Positions 25,375 to 34,376 of a DNA stretch of 64,000 bases are shown here, in pieces; positions within the stretch are counted from its first letter, which is position 1; each line of letters starts with the position of its first letter. Position numbers and translations under genes: made by a program. This stretch comes from Sporosarcina sp. P2 (GTDB taxonomy: Bacteria; Bacillota; Bacilli; Bacillales_A; Planococcaceae), in the NCBI RefSeq assembly GCF_002743255.1, contig NZ_PDYY01000003.1, positions 204,454-268,453 on the forward strand, given 5' to 3'. The notes under the pieces were generated by a model that was not told the DNA's origin, searched no databases, and was given only the letters and a program-made list of their open reading frames with translations.

Positions 25375-25528
25375 TCAATCCTTTTCGGGCACATTTTCAT
25401 CATGGTTCGGAAAGTAATGGATGAAAACGATCTGCAAAAGCTTTAAGTTCCTGTTATAAGATAAATGAGAGTTTATCATTAATTCCTTGGTAGTTCCGAC
25501 ATGCATTCTATTGTCAATGGCAGTATAA

Positions 25529-25684
25529 TATATAATTGGCACTGCAACGAGGGCAATAAAGGATCTCATTCGCAATTTATGCGAAACAGCGAAATGTGGC
25601 AGACGTCTTTCGAACATCACTCATGCTAACTGGACATATGTTGAAGGAAGCCTTTTGAAGGCAACTGATGCCGCTCGATGGTGA
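25529..25684 (+). pseudogene. map: Remnant of methionine aminopeptidase (map)
   Basis: The 345 bases between adk and infA contain no intact gene. In the frame 25529-25684 a 51-codon stretch reads YIIGTATRAIKDLI, then CGRRLSNITHANWTYVEG. This matches the middle of type I methionine aminopeptidase, where Bacillus has YPVGTISEDDKKLL, then GERLSNISHAIQTYVE. About ten residues between the blocks are lost, a stop lies directly upstream, and the regions with the metal-binding Asp, His and Glu residues are missing. map stands exactly at this place in related genomes, which supports decay in situ. The cell must have another methionine aminopeptidase. Confidence 0.75.
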
Positions 25685-25719
25685 AAGCCTTTATTGGATA
25701 TAGAAGGGAGACAGGATTG

Positions 25720-25938
25720 ATGGCGAAGGACGACGTAATTGAGGTAGAAGGAACTGTTCTTGAAACGTTGCCGAATGCGATGTTTAAAGTGGAGTTAGAA
25801 AACGGACATACTGTGCTTGCACACGTGTCAGGTAAAATTCGTATGCACTTTATTCGTATTCTGCCAGGCGACAAGGTGACATTGGAACTTTCACCTTACG
25901 ATTTAACACGTGGTCGTATCACATACCGTTTCAAATAA
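25720..25938 (+). CDS. infA: Translation initiation factor IF-1
   Basis: IF-1 blocks the ribosomal A site during initiation. The 72-residue S1-like OB-fold protein starts [20 protein letters not shown] and ends [15 protein letters not shown]. The frame is open to 25678, but the ATG at 25720 follows gaagggagac and gives the family start. The KOW-domain gene that often sits upstream in Bacillus was not found. Confidence 0.96.
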   Translation: MAKDDVIEVEGTVLETLPNAMFKVELENGHTVLAHVSGKIRMHFIRILPGDKVTLELSPYDLTRGRITYRFK

Positions 25939-25962
25939 ACTTTTGCACTCCCGAAATATTGA

Positions 25963-26091
<129 letters not shown>

Positions 26092-26115
26092 AACACAAGG
26101 AGGTGCACAACTTAT

Positions 26116-26481
26116 ATGGCACGTATTGCTGGTGTAGACGTTCCGCGCGATAAGCGCGTTGTCATTTCATTGACATATATATTCGGTATTGGTAAAACAA
26201 CTGCACAATCAATTTTAACTGCAGCTGACGTTTCACAAGAGACTCGCGTTCGTGATTTAACTGACGCTGAGCTGGATAAGATTCGTGAACAAATTGACGG
26301 CTTGAAAGTAGAAGGAGATCTTCGTCGTGAAACTTCTCTAAATATCAAGCGTTTGATGGAAATCGGTAGTAACCGTGGAATCCGTCACCGTCGTGGATTG
26401 CCTGTTCGTGGACAAAACACGAAAAACAATGCACGTACGCGTAAGGGTCCTAAACGCACAATGGCTAACAAGAAAAAATAA
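26116..26481 (+). CDS. rpsM: 30S ribosomal protein S13
   Basis: S13 forms intersubunit bridges in the 30S head. The 121-residue product starts [20 protein letters not shown] and ends with a basic tail after [20 protein letters not shown]. The ribosome binding site aaggaggtg lies 9 bases further upstream than usual but no other start fits. Confidence 0.97.
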   Translation: MARIAGVDVPRDKRVVISLTYIFGIGKTTAQSILTAADVSQETRVRDLTDAELDKIREQIDGLKVEGDLRRETSLNIKRLMEIGSNRGIRHRRGLPVRGQNTKNNARTRKGPKRTMANKKK

Positions 26482-26488
26482 TAGGTAA

Positions 26489-26896
<408 letters not shown>

Positions 26897-27019
26897 TCGG
26901 TTTGAATCTATTGGATTAAGAAAGACATTTTTTGTTAATACTGTTGAAATAGACTATCTATTATCAGTGAATTCAATAAGGTTAAACCAATATAGAGACG
27001 TTTTTAGGAGGGTAAATAA

Positions 27020-27964
27020 ATGATCGAGATTGAGAAACCAAAGATTGAAACAGTAACGATCGGTGAAGATTCACAGTTCGGTAAGTTTATTATCGAACCT
27101 TTAGAGCGTGGATATGGAAATACCCTAGGGAATTCCTTGCGCCGCATTCTCTTGTCTTCATTACCAGGAGCTGCTGTGACATCTATTCAAATCGATGGTG
27201 TACTTCATGAATTCGCTACAATTGAAGGTGTCGTCGAAGACGTATCTACAGTTATTTTGAATGTGAAGAAACTAGCACTCAAGATTTACTCAGATGATGA
27301 GAAAGTTATTGAGATCGATGTGAAAGGTGAAGGCGTCGTGACGGCTGCAGACATCACACATGATAGTGATGTCGAAGTATTAAATCCAGATCTCCCGATT
27401 GCTACTCTCGGTAAAAATGGACATTTACGTATGCGTATGTATGCTGTACGTGGACGCGGATATGTTCCTTCCGATCAAAACAAACGTGAGGATCTAGCGA
27501 TTGGTGTGATTCCAATTGACTCGATTTACACTCCTGTATCACGCGTTAACTTCCAAGTTGAAAACACTCGCGTCGGACAAAGTACCAACTTTGATAAGTT
27601 GACACTCGACGTATGGACAGATGGAAGCATAGGTCCTAAAGAGGCGGTATCACTTGGAGCTAAAATTCTAACAGAGCATTTAAATATATTCGTTGGTATG
27701 ACTGACGAAGCACAAACTGCAGAAATCATGGTAGAAAAAGAAGAAGACCAAAAAGAAAAGGTTCTGGAAATGACGATTGAAGAACTTGATCTTTCTGTCC
27801 GATCTTATAACTGCTTGAAGCGTGCAGGCATCAATACAGTTTTAGAACTTGCTAACAAGTCCGAAGACGAAATGATGAAAGTGCGTAACTTAGGCCGTAA
27901 ATCACTTGAAGAAGTGAAGGCTAAATTGGATGAGCTAAACCTTGAGTTACGCTCTGAAGAATAA
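27020..27964 (+). CDS. rpoA: RNA polymerase alpha subunit
   Basis: Alpha dimerises to start RNA polymerase assembly, and its C-terminal domain contacts promoters and activators. The 314-residue protein starts [14 protein letters not shown], has the dimerisation region [20 protein letters not shown], and the C-terminal domain [20 protein letters not shown]. The ribosome binding site is aggaggg. A 123-base gap before it holds no gene. Confidence 0.97.
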   Translation: MIEIEKPKIETVTIGEDSQFGKFIIEPLERGYGNTLGNSLRRILLSSLPGAAVTSIQIDGVLHEFATIEGVVEDVSTVILNVKKLALKIYSDDEKVIEIDVKGEGVVTAADITHDSDVEVLNPDLPIATLGKNGHLRMRMYAVRGRGYVPSDQNKREDLAIGVIPIDSIYTPVSRVNFQVENTRVGQSTNFDKLTLDVWTDGSIGPKEAVSLGAKILTEHLNIFVGMTDEAQTAEIMVEKEEDQKEKVLEMTIEELDLSVRSYNCLKRAGINTVLELANKSEDEMMKVRNLGRKSLEEVKAKLDELNLELRSEE

Positions 27965-27994
27965 CTGACATATATTGAAGGAGGGTAACTTCAA

Positions 27995-28375
27995 ATGGGA
28001 TACAGAAAACTTGGACGCACAAGTTCACAACGTAAAGCAATGCTTCGCGACTTAACGACAGATCTTATTATTCATGAGCGCATCCAAACAACTGAAACAC
28101 GTGCGAAAGAATTACGTAAAGTAGTTGAAAAGATGATCACTCTTGGAAAACGTGGAGATCTTCACGCGCGTCGTCAAGCGGCTGAATATATTCGTCGTGA
28201 AAAGGTAGCTGTTGAAAACGCAGAAGGCGAAGAAGCAACAGTGTTTGCACTTCAAAAGCTTTTTGATACAGTAGCACCACGTTATGCAGATCGCCAAGGC
28301 GGTTATACACGTATAATGAAAATGGGACCTCGCCGTGGCGATGGCGCACCAGTAGTTATTATCGAACTGGTGTAA
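27995..28375 (+). CDS. rplQ: 50S ribosomal protein L17
   Basis: L17 is at the bottom of the 50S subunit. The 126-residue product starts [20 protein letters not shown] and has [20 protein letters not shown] at the end. It is the last gene of the alpha operon and is followed by a terminator. Confidence 0.97.
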   Translation: MGYRKLGRTSSQRKAMLRDLTTDLIIHERIQTTETRAKELRKVVEKMITLGKRGDLHARRQAAEYIRREKVAVENAEGEEATVFALQKLFDTVAPRYADRQGGYTRIMKMGPRRGDGAPVVIIELV

Positions 28376-28389
28376 TTCCAACACTTCGA

Positions 28390-28423
28390 GGGTGTGTCTG
28401 TCACGCACAGCACACCCTTTTAT
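28390..28423 (+). terminator. Rho-independent terminator after rplQ
   Basis: A 7-bp GC-rich stem (28390-28396 with 28411-28417) encloses a second stem (ctgt with acag) and runs into TTTTATT. It ends the ribosomal supercluster transcript. Confidence 0.85.
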
Positions 28424-28496
28424 TACAAGTACGAGATTTATACGACATAAAAGCTGAGTGTTATGATCCGCGAGTAATCGACTGGTCTAGCTCTAC

Positions 28497-28581
28497 GTAC
28501 CTCATCTGAGATGTCGGCATGAGCACCCGGCATTTTCGTTTTCAAAGGCGCATTCCTTAGATGAGGTACGCGCTTTTTTTT
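28497..28581 (+). promoter_or_regulatory. Attenuator-like structured leader before ecfA1
   Basis: A perfect 11-bp outer stem (28497-28507 with 28559-28569) encloses a 7-bp stem with one G-T pair (28511-28517 with 28527-28533). It is followed by gcgc and eight T, so it resembles a terminator. The motif agatg occurs both at 28509 and at 28559, and either copy can pair with catct at 28503-28507, which offers two exclusive folds. It could be a riboswitch-like attenuator; it fits no class I recognise. Confidence 0.5.
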
Positions 28582-28650
28582 ATACATAAGAATAATTCAA
28601 TACATAAAAACTATATTGATTCATAACAACACCTAAAAGGGGGAGTCCAG

Positions 28651-29508
28651 ATGAAGGAATTAGCGTCGATGCACCATGTTGACTTTTCTTACGACATGGA
28701 AGAAGAGGAATCTTTGCGTATGTCAACTAAAGCATTACATGATGTATCTTTCACTTTGTATGAAGGAGAATGGCTGGCAGTTGTAGGACATAACGGTTCT
28801 GGTAAGTCGACGCTAGCCAAGCTATTAATAGGCTTGATGTTTCCTTCGTCAGGTGAAGTACATCTCTTTTCGGAACGACTATCTGAAGAGAATCTTTGGG
28901 AAACACGTTCGCGTATGGGGATAGTCTTTCAGAACCCTGATAATCAGTTTGTCGGTTCTACCGTGCAGGATGATGTGGCATTTGCACTCGAAAACAATGG
29001 CGTACCACACGACATGATGGTAAAACGTGTCCATGAGGCTCTGGAGCAGGTGAAGATGAAAGATTACATCAACCATGAACCACATCATCTTTCAGGGGGG
29101 CAGAAGCAGCGTGTGGCGATTGCAGGTGCATTAGCTTTGCATCCCGAACTTCTTATACTAGATGAAGCTACTTCCATGTTGGATCCCCGGGGACGTGAAG
29201 AAGTAATCGAGATCGTTAAGGGGTTACGCTCTGAAATCGGATTGACTGTGTTATCTATTACGCATGACTTGGAAGAGGTATTATTGGCAGATCGTATATT
29301 GGTAATGAATGAAGGACAAGTATTGATGGTAGGTTCACCGCAAGAAATCTTTCAACAAGGTACTGAACTTGAAAAGGTTGGGCTCGATCTGCCGTTTGCT
29401 TTACGTGTTTCTGAGTTATTGAGAATAGCTGGCGTAGAGTTGGTTGGCAATCATATGACAGAAGAAGAGTTGGTGAATGAATTGTGGACATATCACTTCA
29501 GCAAGTAG
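28651..29508 (+). CDS. ecfA1: ECF transporter ATPase EcfA1
   Basis: EcfA1 is one of the two ATPases of the energy-coupling factor module shared by many vitamin transporters. The 285-residue protein has Walker A GHNGSGKSTL, Q-loop VFQNPDNQF, signature LSGGQKQRV, Walker B LLILDEAT and the switch His in SITHDLEEV. The ATG follows aaagggggag. The gene overlaps ecfA2 by 25 bases. No substrate-binding S component is encoded here, as expected for a shared (group II) module. Confidence 0.95.
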   Translation: MKELASMHHVDFSYDMEEEESLRMSTKALHDVSFTLYEGEWLAVVGHNGSGKSTLAKLLIGLMFPSSGEVHLFSERLSEENLWETRSRMGIVFQNPDNQFVGSTVQDDVAFALENNGVPHDMMVKRVHEALEQVKMKDYINHEPHHLSGGQKQRVAIAGALALHPELLILDEATSMLDPRGREEVIEIVKGLRSEIGLTVLSITHDLEEVLLADRILVMNEGQVLMVGSPQEIFQQGTELEKVGLDLPFALRVSELLRIAGVELVGNHMTEEELVNELWTYHFSK

Positions 29509-30359
29509 GCTACTTATACGCTAAAGATTCACCGTTTGAGAAACGTGCTCTGCAGGACGTGACAGCTACGATTCCTTCAGGTTCTTATACTTCCATCATT
29601 GGGCATACAGGGTCAGGGAAATCGACCTTATTACTTCATTTGAATGGATTGCTAAAGCCGTCTGAGGGTATTGTCAAAATAGGTGACACGGTAATTACTG
29701 CCCACACTAAAGGTAAGCAGATGAAGGAAGTTCGACAGCACGTAGGAATTGTGTTTCAGTTTCCTGAACATCAGTTATTTGAGGAAACAGTTGAAAAAGA
29801 TATTATGTTCGGCCCTATTAATTTTGGAGTGCCGAAAGAGGTAGCGAGGGCTCGTGCACATGAACTAGTGAAGCTTTTAGGTCTTCCTGAAGACGTGTTG
29901 CAGAAGTCACCTTTTGAGCTATCAGGAGGGCAAATGCGGCGTGTTGCGATTGCAGGTATCCTCGCATTCAAACCATCTGTCTTGGTACTTGACGAGCCAA
30001 CAGCGGGGTTGGATCCTAAAGGACGTAAAGAGATCATGGAGTTGTTCCATCATTTGCATAAGACAGAGAATCTAACGACTATCCTTGTCACCCATAGTAT
30101 GGAAGACGCTGCACGCTACAGTGATCGGATTCTGGTGATGCATGAGGGAACAGCCGTAATGGAAGGTACGCCTGAAGAAATATATAGTCAAGAAGAGGAA
30201 CTTCATTCATATCGACTCAGCGTCCCACGTTCCGTGCGTTTTCAGCGTGAGATAGAAAAGATGAGTGGACGACGTTTTGATCATATTGCACTTACGGAAG
30301 ACGTATTGGCACAAGAATTAGCAAAAGCTATTGCAAGGAAAGAGGAGCGGCCATGTTAG
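29484..30359 (+). CDS. ecfA2: ECF transporter ATPase EcfA2
   Basis: EcfA2 is the second ATPase of the module and forms a heterodimer with EcfA1. The 291-residue product starts at GTG (MDISLQQVGYLYAKDSPFE) inside the end of ecfA1. It has Walker A GHTGSGKST, the Q-loop VFQFPEHQLFEETVEKDI typical of EcfA2, signature LSGGQMRRV and Walker B VLVLDEPTAGLDP. It overlaps ecfT by 7 bases, so all three subunits are translationally coupled. Confidence 0.95.
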   Translation: MDISLQQVGYLYAKDSPFEKRALQDVTATIPSGSYTSIIGHTGSGKSTLLLHLNGLLKPSEGIVKIGDTVITAHTKGKQMKEVRQHVGIVFQFPEHQLFEETVEKDIMFGPINFGVPKEVARARAHELVKLLGLPEDVLQKSPFELSGGQMRRVAIAGILAFKPSVLVLDEPTAGLDPKGRKEIMELFHHLHKTENLTTILVTHSMEDAARYSDRILVMHEGTAVMEGTPEEIYSQEEELHSYRLSVPRSVRFQREIEKMSGRRFDHIALTEDVLAQELAKAIARKEERPC

Positions 30360-31150
30360 AAAAAATGATTATCGGTCGTTTTATTCCAGGTACTTCTATT
30401 GTGCACCGTATGGATCCGCGTTCCAAATTACTTTTTGTCTTTCTGTTTGTAATAGCGGTGTTCTTGGCCAACAACGTAGTATCTTATGTCATTTTGCTTG
30501 GTTTCACAGCGTTTGTCATTGCGCTTGCCAGAATCAGACCTTATTTTTTGATCAATGGATTAAAACCGGTCATCTTTTTGATTATTTTTACACTTCTATT
30601 ACATATTTTCTTTACACGTGAGGGCCCCCTTCTATTTGAATGGAAGTTTATTAAAGTTTATGAAGAAGGATTGCGAATGGGTATATTCATATCCATCCGA
30701 TTTTTGGTGCTTGTGTTGATTACGACAGTATTGACGCTAACCACTTCACCGATCTCGATTACGGATGGGTTCGAAACGCTACTTAATCCTTTTAAAAAGC
30801 TGAAATTACCCGTACACGAATTAGCACTCATGATGTCCATTTCTCTACGTTTCATTCCAACTTTAATGGACGAAACAGATAAAATATTAAAGGCACAACT
30901 AGCAAGAGGTTCTGATTTAAGTACCGGTTCCATCAAAGAACGGATACAGGCAGTCATTCCTTTGCTTGTCCCGCTATTTGTTAGTGCATTTAAGCGCGCG
31001 GAAGATTTGGCGATTGCAATGGAAGTGCGTGGCTACCGTGGCGGAGAAGGTCGCACAAGATTCCGACAGCTGTCTTGGCAAATGAGGGATACTGTTGTCT
31101 TGATCGCTTTTGTGCTATTGGTAGGTGTATTGCTATGGGTGAGGAAGTGA
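30353..31150 (+). CDS. ecfT: ECF transporter transmembrane subunit EcfT
   Basis: EcfT is the membrane scaffold that couples the ATPases to exchangeable substrate-binding subunits. The 265-residue protein has several hydrophobic segments and the coupling-helix signature with Ala-Arg-Gly (AQLARGSDL, then AMEVRGYRGG). It begins MLEKMIIGRFIPGTSIVHRM, as in Bacillus. truA follows within a few bases. Confidence 0.94.
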   Translation: MLEKMIIGRFIPGTSIVHRMDPRSKLLFVFLFVIAVFLANNVVSYVILLGFTAFVIALARIRPYFLINGLKPVIFLIIFTLLLHIFFTREGPLLFEWKFIKVYEEGLRMGIFISIRFLVLVLITTVLTLTTSPISITDGFETLLNPFKKLKLPVHELALMMSISLRFIPTLMDETDKILKAQLARGSDLSTGSIKERIQAVIPLLVPLFVSAFKRAEDLAIAMEVRGYRGGEGRTRFRQLSWQMRDTVVLIAFVLLVGVLLWVRK

Positions 31151-31155
31151 ATAGA

Positions 31156-31893
31156 TTGAAACGAATGAAAGCGACTGTTTCGTATGATGGCACGGATTTT
31201 GCTGGCTATCAATCCCAGCCAGGCATGCGGACAGTTCAAGCAGAGATTGATAAGGCGCTTGTAAAATTGCATAAAGATTCGACATCACACGCGGTAGCAA
31301 GCGGACGAACTGATGCTGGCGTTCATGCGCTAGGTCAGGTGATCCATTTTGATACACCTCTGGATTTAGGTGATCGCTGGCTGATGGCATTGAATGTGCT
31401 ACTACCTAAGGACGTACGCATAACTGCGATTGAACAGGTGTCTAAAGAATTTCATGCGCGTTACAGTGCAAAAGGTAAAACGTATCGATATAAATGGTCA
31501 TATGGAGAATTGCAAAGTCCATTTGAGCGTAATTTTGCAGTCCATTTAGGTAGATGGAATCCGGACGTGGAACGAATGAATGCAGGTGCTGCCTATTTAA
31601 TCGGTACACATGATTTCACAAGTTTCTGTTCAGCGAAGACCGCTACCTTGAATAAAGTCCGCACAATCCGAAAACTAACACTTGAGCGACATCAGGAGGA
31701 ACTGATTCTTGAAGTGGAAGGTGATGGATTTCTATACAATATGGTTCGTACGATTGCCGGTGCTTTGCTGGCTGTTGGTATTGGTTGGGACGAGCCGGAA
31801 GATGTCCAGAAGATTCTTGAGGCGAAAGATCGTCAAAGGGCAGGGAAGACAGCAGCAGCACACGGTTTGTACTTAATGGAAGTGACCTATTGA
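31156..31893 (+). CDS. truA: tRNA pseudouridine synthase A
   Basis: TruA makes pseudouridine at positions 38-40 of the tRNA anticodon stem. The 245-residue product has the catalytic Asp in SGRTDAGVHALGQV and the C-terminal GFLYNMVRTIAGALL. TTG at 31156 is chosen because gaggaag lies 8 bases upstream; the in-frame ATG at 31165 is possible but its spacing is long. Longer in-frame starts reach into ecfT. Confidence 0.92.
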   Translation: MKRMKATVSYDGTDFAGYQSQPGMRTVQAEIDKALVKLHKDSTSHAVASGRTDAGVHALGQVIHFDTPLDLGDRWLMALNVLLPKDVRITAIEQVSKEFHARYSAKGKTYRYKWSYGELQSPFERNFAVHLGRWNPDVERMNAGAAYLIGTHDFTSFCSAKTATLNKVRTIRKLTLERHQEELILEVEGDGFLYNMVRTIAGALLAVGIGWDEPEDVQKILEAKDRQRAGKTAAAHGLYLMEVTY

Positions 31894-31931
31894 GCTCATG
31901 GCAACTAATCCTGGCGTTTTCATAAAAATGC

Positions 31932-31958
31932 TTGACTTTATTGACAATAAAGTATAAC
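31932..31958 (+). promoter_or_regulatory. Candidate promoter for rplM-rpsI
   Basis: TTGACT (31932-31937) stands before TATAAC (31953-31958) with a 15-base spacer, which is short; TAACAT at 31955-31960 would give 17 bases. A second TTGACA lies at 31941. The position after truA suits a separate promoter for the two ribosomal genes. Confidence 0.45.
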
Positions 31959-31980
31959 ATGATAAATGGTATTTCAATAA

Positions 31981-32019
31981 CCCCACAAACAAGCCCCGGA
32001 AGTTTATTTGTGTTTAGGG
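31981..32019 (+). promoter_or_regulatory. Candidate L13 leader hairpin
   Basis: cacaaa (31984-31989) pairs with tttgtg (32007-32012), and outer ccc and ggg can extend the stem. Ribosomal leaders controlled by L13 are known upstream of rplM in Firmicutes; this hairpin is in the right place. The match to the known consensus could not be checked. Confidence 0.35.
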
Positions 32020-32067
32020 ATAGAGAAAACAAGGGAACAGATTCGATATTTTAGGAGGAAATACAAT

Positions 32068-32505
32068 ATGCGCACAACATTCATGGCTAAAGGTCACGAA
32101 GTCGAACGTAAATGGCTAGTTGTCGACGCTGAAGGACAAACGCTTGGTCGTCTTGCTTCAGAAGTTGCAACTCTTTTACGCGGTAAACACAAACCAACGT
32201 TTACACCACATGTTGATACAGGCGATCACGTCATCATCATCAACGCTGAAAAAATCCATTTGACAGGTAATAAATTGAAAGATAAATTATACCACCGTCA
32301 CTCTGGTTATACAGGTAGTCTTAAGTCACGTACTGCACTTGAGATGCGTACTAACTACCCTGTAAAAATGCTTGAACTAGCGATTAAAGGAATGCTTCCA
32401 AACGGTCCTCTAGGTCGTCAAACAATCAAGAAATTACACGTATACGCTGGTCCAGAGCATCAGCATAGCGCACAAAAACCAGAAGCTTTCGAGCTTCGCG
32501 GTTAA
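32068..32505 (+). CDS. rplM: 50S ribosomal protein L13
   Basis: L13 is an early 50S assembly protein. The 145-residue product starts [20 protein letters not shown] and includes [20 protein letters not shown]. The frame is open to 32008, but the ATG at 32068 follows aggaggaaa and gives the family start. Confidence 0.97.
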   Translation: MRTTFMAKGHEVERKWLVVDAEGQTLGRLASEVATLLRGKHKPTFTPHVDTGDHVIIINAEKIHLTGNKLKDKLYHRHSGYTGSLKSRTALEMRTNYPVKMLELAIKGMLPNGPLGRQTIKKLHVYAGPEHQHSAQKPEAFELRG

Positions 32506-32524
32506 TTAAGAGGAGGAAACCCAC

Positions 32525-32917
32525 TTGGCACAAGTACAATATATCGGCACTGGCCGTCGTAAAAGTTCAGTAGCTCGTGTACGTCTAATTCCTGGCGAAG
32601 GTAAAATTGTCGTCAATAATCGTGATGTAGAGGACTACGTACCATTCGAAACACTTCGTGAAATCATTAAACAACCACTAGTAACAACGGAAACACTTGG
32701 AAGCTACGATATCCACGTTAACGTTCACGGTGGAGGTTACACAGGTCAAGCAGGCGCAATCCGTCACGGCGTTGCTCGTGCATTGCTTACTGTAGATCCT
32801 GATTTCCGTGCAGCACTTAAATCAGCAGGATTCCTAACACGTGATCCACGTATGAAAGAGCGTAAAAAATACGGTCTTCGCGGCGCGCGTCGTGCACCAC
32901 AATTCTCAAAACGATAA
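32525..32917 (+). CDS. rpsI: 30S ribosomal protein S9
   Basis: S9 has a C-terminal tail that reaches the P-site tRNA. The 130-residue protein starts with TTG ([19 protein letters not shown]) after agaggagga and ends [18 protein letters not shown], the conserved tail. It is cotranscribed with rplM and followed by a terminator. Confidence 0.97.
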   Translation: MAQVQYIGTGRRKSSVARVRLIPGEGKIVVNNRDVEDYVPFETLREIIKQPLVTTETLGSYDIHVNVHGGGYTGQAGAIRHGVARALLTVDPDFRAALKSAGFLTRDPRMKERKKYGLRGARRAPQFSKR

Positions 32918-32926
32918 TTTTTTTCA

Positions 32927-32963
32927 AAAGTCTTTCTCATTATTTAATGAGAAGGGCTTTTTT
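32927..32963 (+). terminator. Rho-independent terminator after rpsI
   Basis: A 13-bp stem with two G-T pairs (32929-32941 with 32946-32958) has a 4-base loop and is followed by six T. Confidence 0.9.
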
Positions 32964-33719
32964 GCGTGTAGCATTAGCTATATTTTGGGGATGAACAGTT
33001 ACTACTGGCTAGTCAGTAAATAGCGCTGACACTAGGAGTATCGTTTGCTAACTTACAAATGTTTGCATCACACATAATTTGCGAAGTTTTGTATACCAGA
33101 TGATTGTATGATGAGAGGTGATCCAAGCATTTTATCTGCAATAAAATAGCTTTAGCAGTACTTCTGTGAGGAGATATCTTACCAGCTCATTGTGTAAGCG
33201 TGAACACTTGATTCTTCGCCACAAAGCTGTACAATAAATTAGTAGCAGTAACTCCCAGCCGTTTCCACTGTTTTTAAATGAGGTAAATGGACACAATCCC
33301 CCCATTCCAGTTGTTTCGAATACCTAAGAGATTCACCGATCCTCCCCGGATGTATGAATCACAATCGGATCAACTTGCGATCAAACCATTATATAACACA
33401 CTTTGTTACATTACACGTATAGTTCGAACTTGCATCCATGACTGCCCATTAGTCATTTACTAGCAAAAACTTTAGGCGTGGCAACGTTTATGCTAACTAA
33501 CTTAAGGGGATACTGTCGGTATACCGACTTTTTCTTTGCCTTGTTGCTTCGAAAAGGGCCTTATTTAAAAGAGATGGCTTAAGTTTACCCCGAAAATTCA
33601 TGTGAGCTACTAACAGCTCGTTAAATACTCGGAATATTTAAAGCCTTCTAATAAAGTGGATTATGAGAGAAGCGCACTAATGGAATATAATACATACTAT
33701 TATTTTAGGAGGTTGAACA
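32964..33719 (+). other. 756 bases without a gene, upstream of urease
   Basis: No open frame of useful length or recognisable gene remnant was found on either strand. A short palindrome at 33515-33528 (gtcggtataccgac) runs into five T and could be a weak terminator. A TATAAT stands at 33686-33691, about 30 bases before ureA, without a good -35 box. The stretch could hold long regulatory sequence for the urease operon or a gene eroded beyond recognition. Confidence 0.5.
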
Positions 33720-34022
33720 ATGCGATTACTACCGCGTGAAATGGATAAACTAATGATTGTTGTTGCTGCAGATGTTGCTAGAAGACGAAGAGAACGAGGA
33801 CTTAAATTGAACTACCCAGAAGCCATGGCACTCATTACGTATGAGGTGATGGAAGGTGCCAGAGACGGTAAAACTGTGGCAGAACTCATGTCTTATGGTG
33901 CAACGATTTTATCTCGTGAAGATGTAATGGATGGCATTCCAGAAATGATCGATGATATTCAAGTAGAGGCGACATTCCCGGATGGAACGAAGTTGGTCAC
34001 AGTGCATAATCCAATAAGATAA
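33720..34022 (+). CDS. ureA: Urease gamma subunit
   Basis: UreA is the small structural subunit of nickel urease. The 100-residue product starts [20 protein letters not shown] and has [20 protein letters not shown], as in all ureases of the three-subunit type. The ATG follows taggaggtt. It is the first gene of a complete ureABCEFGD operon on the plus strand. Confidence 0.97.
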   Translation: MRLLPREMDKLMIVVAADVARRRRERGLKLNYPEAMALITYEVMEGARDGKTVAELMSYGATILSREDVMDGIPEMIDDIQVEATFPDGTKLVTVHNPIR

Positions 34023-34052
34023 ATTGTTTATTGAAAGAAAGGGGACGTAACG

Positions 34053-34376
34053 ATGATACCAGGCGAATATATTTTAAAAGATGAACCGATTACTTGTAAT
34101 GAAGGCGCGGAAAGTATACATGTACAAGTAATTAATCATGGCGATAGACCTATCCAAATTGGCTCTCATTACCACTTTTATGAAGTGAATCTTGCATTGA
34201 AATTTGATCGGGAAGTAACGTACGGTAAACGTCTCAATATACCTGCAGGTGCTGCTGTTCGTTTTGAACCGGGCGATGAAAAAGAAGTGCAGCTAATTGA
34301 CTATGCTGGAGAAAGAGAAGTTTACGGATTTCATAATAAAGTAGACGGACCATTGGAAGGCGGGAATACGAAATGA
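34053..34376 (+). CDS. ureB: Urease beta subunit
   Basis: UreB packs against the alpha subunit and covers the active-site flap. The 107-residue protein starts [20 protein letters not shown] and has [17 protein letters not shown] and [20 protein letters not shown]. It lacks the C-terminal extension of some Bacillus forms. The stop overlaps the ureC start by four bases. Confidence 0.97.
   Translation: MIPGEYILKDEPITCNEGAESIHVQVINHGDRPIQIGSHYHFYEVNLALKFDREVTYGKRLNIPAGAAVRFEPGDEKEVQLIDYAGEREVYGFHNKVDGPLEGGNTK

Noticed and set aside
25375..25620. An 81-codon minus-strand open frame between adk and infA
   Set aside because: It lies opposite the decayed map sequence, lacks a ribosome binding site and is a by-product of that remnant.
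26897..27019. An internal promoter before rpoA
   Set aside because: The best pair (TTGTTA and TATCTA at 17 bases) matches the -10 consensus at only three positions.
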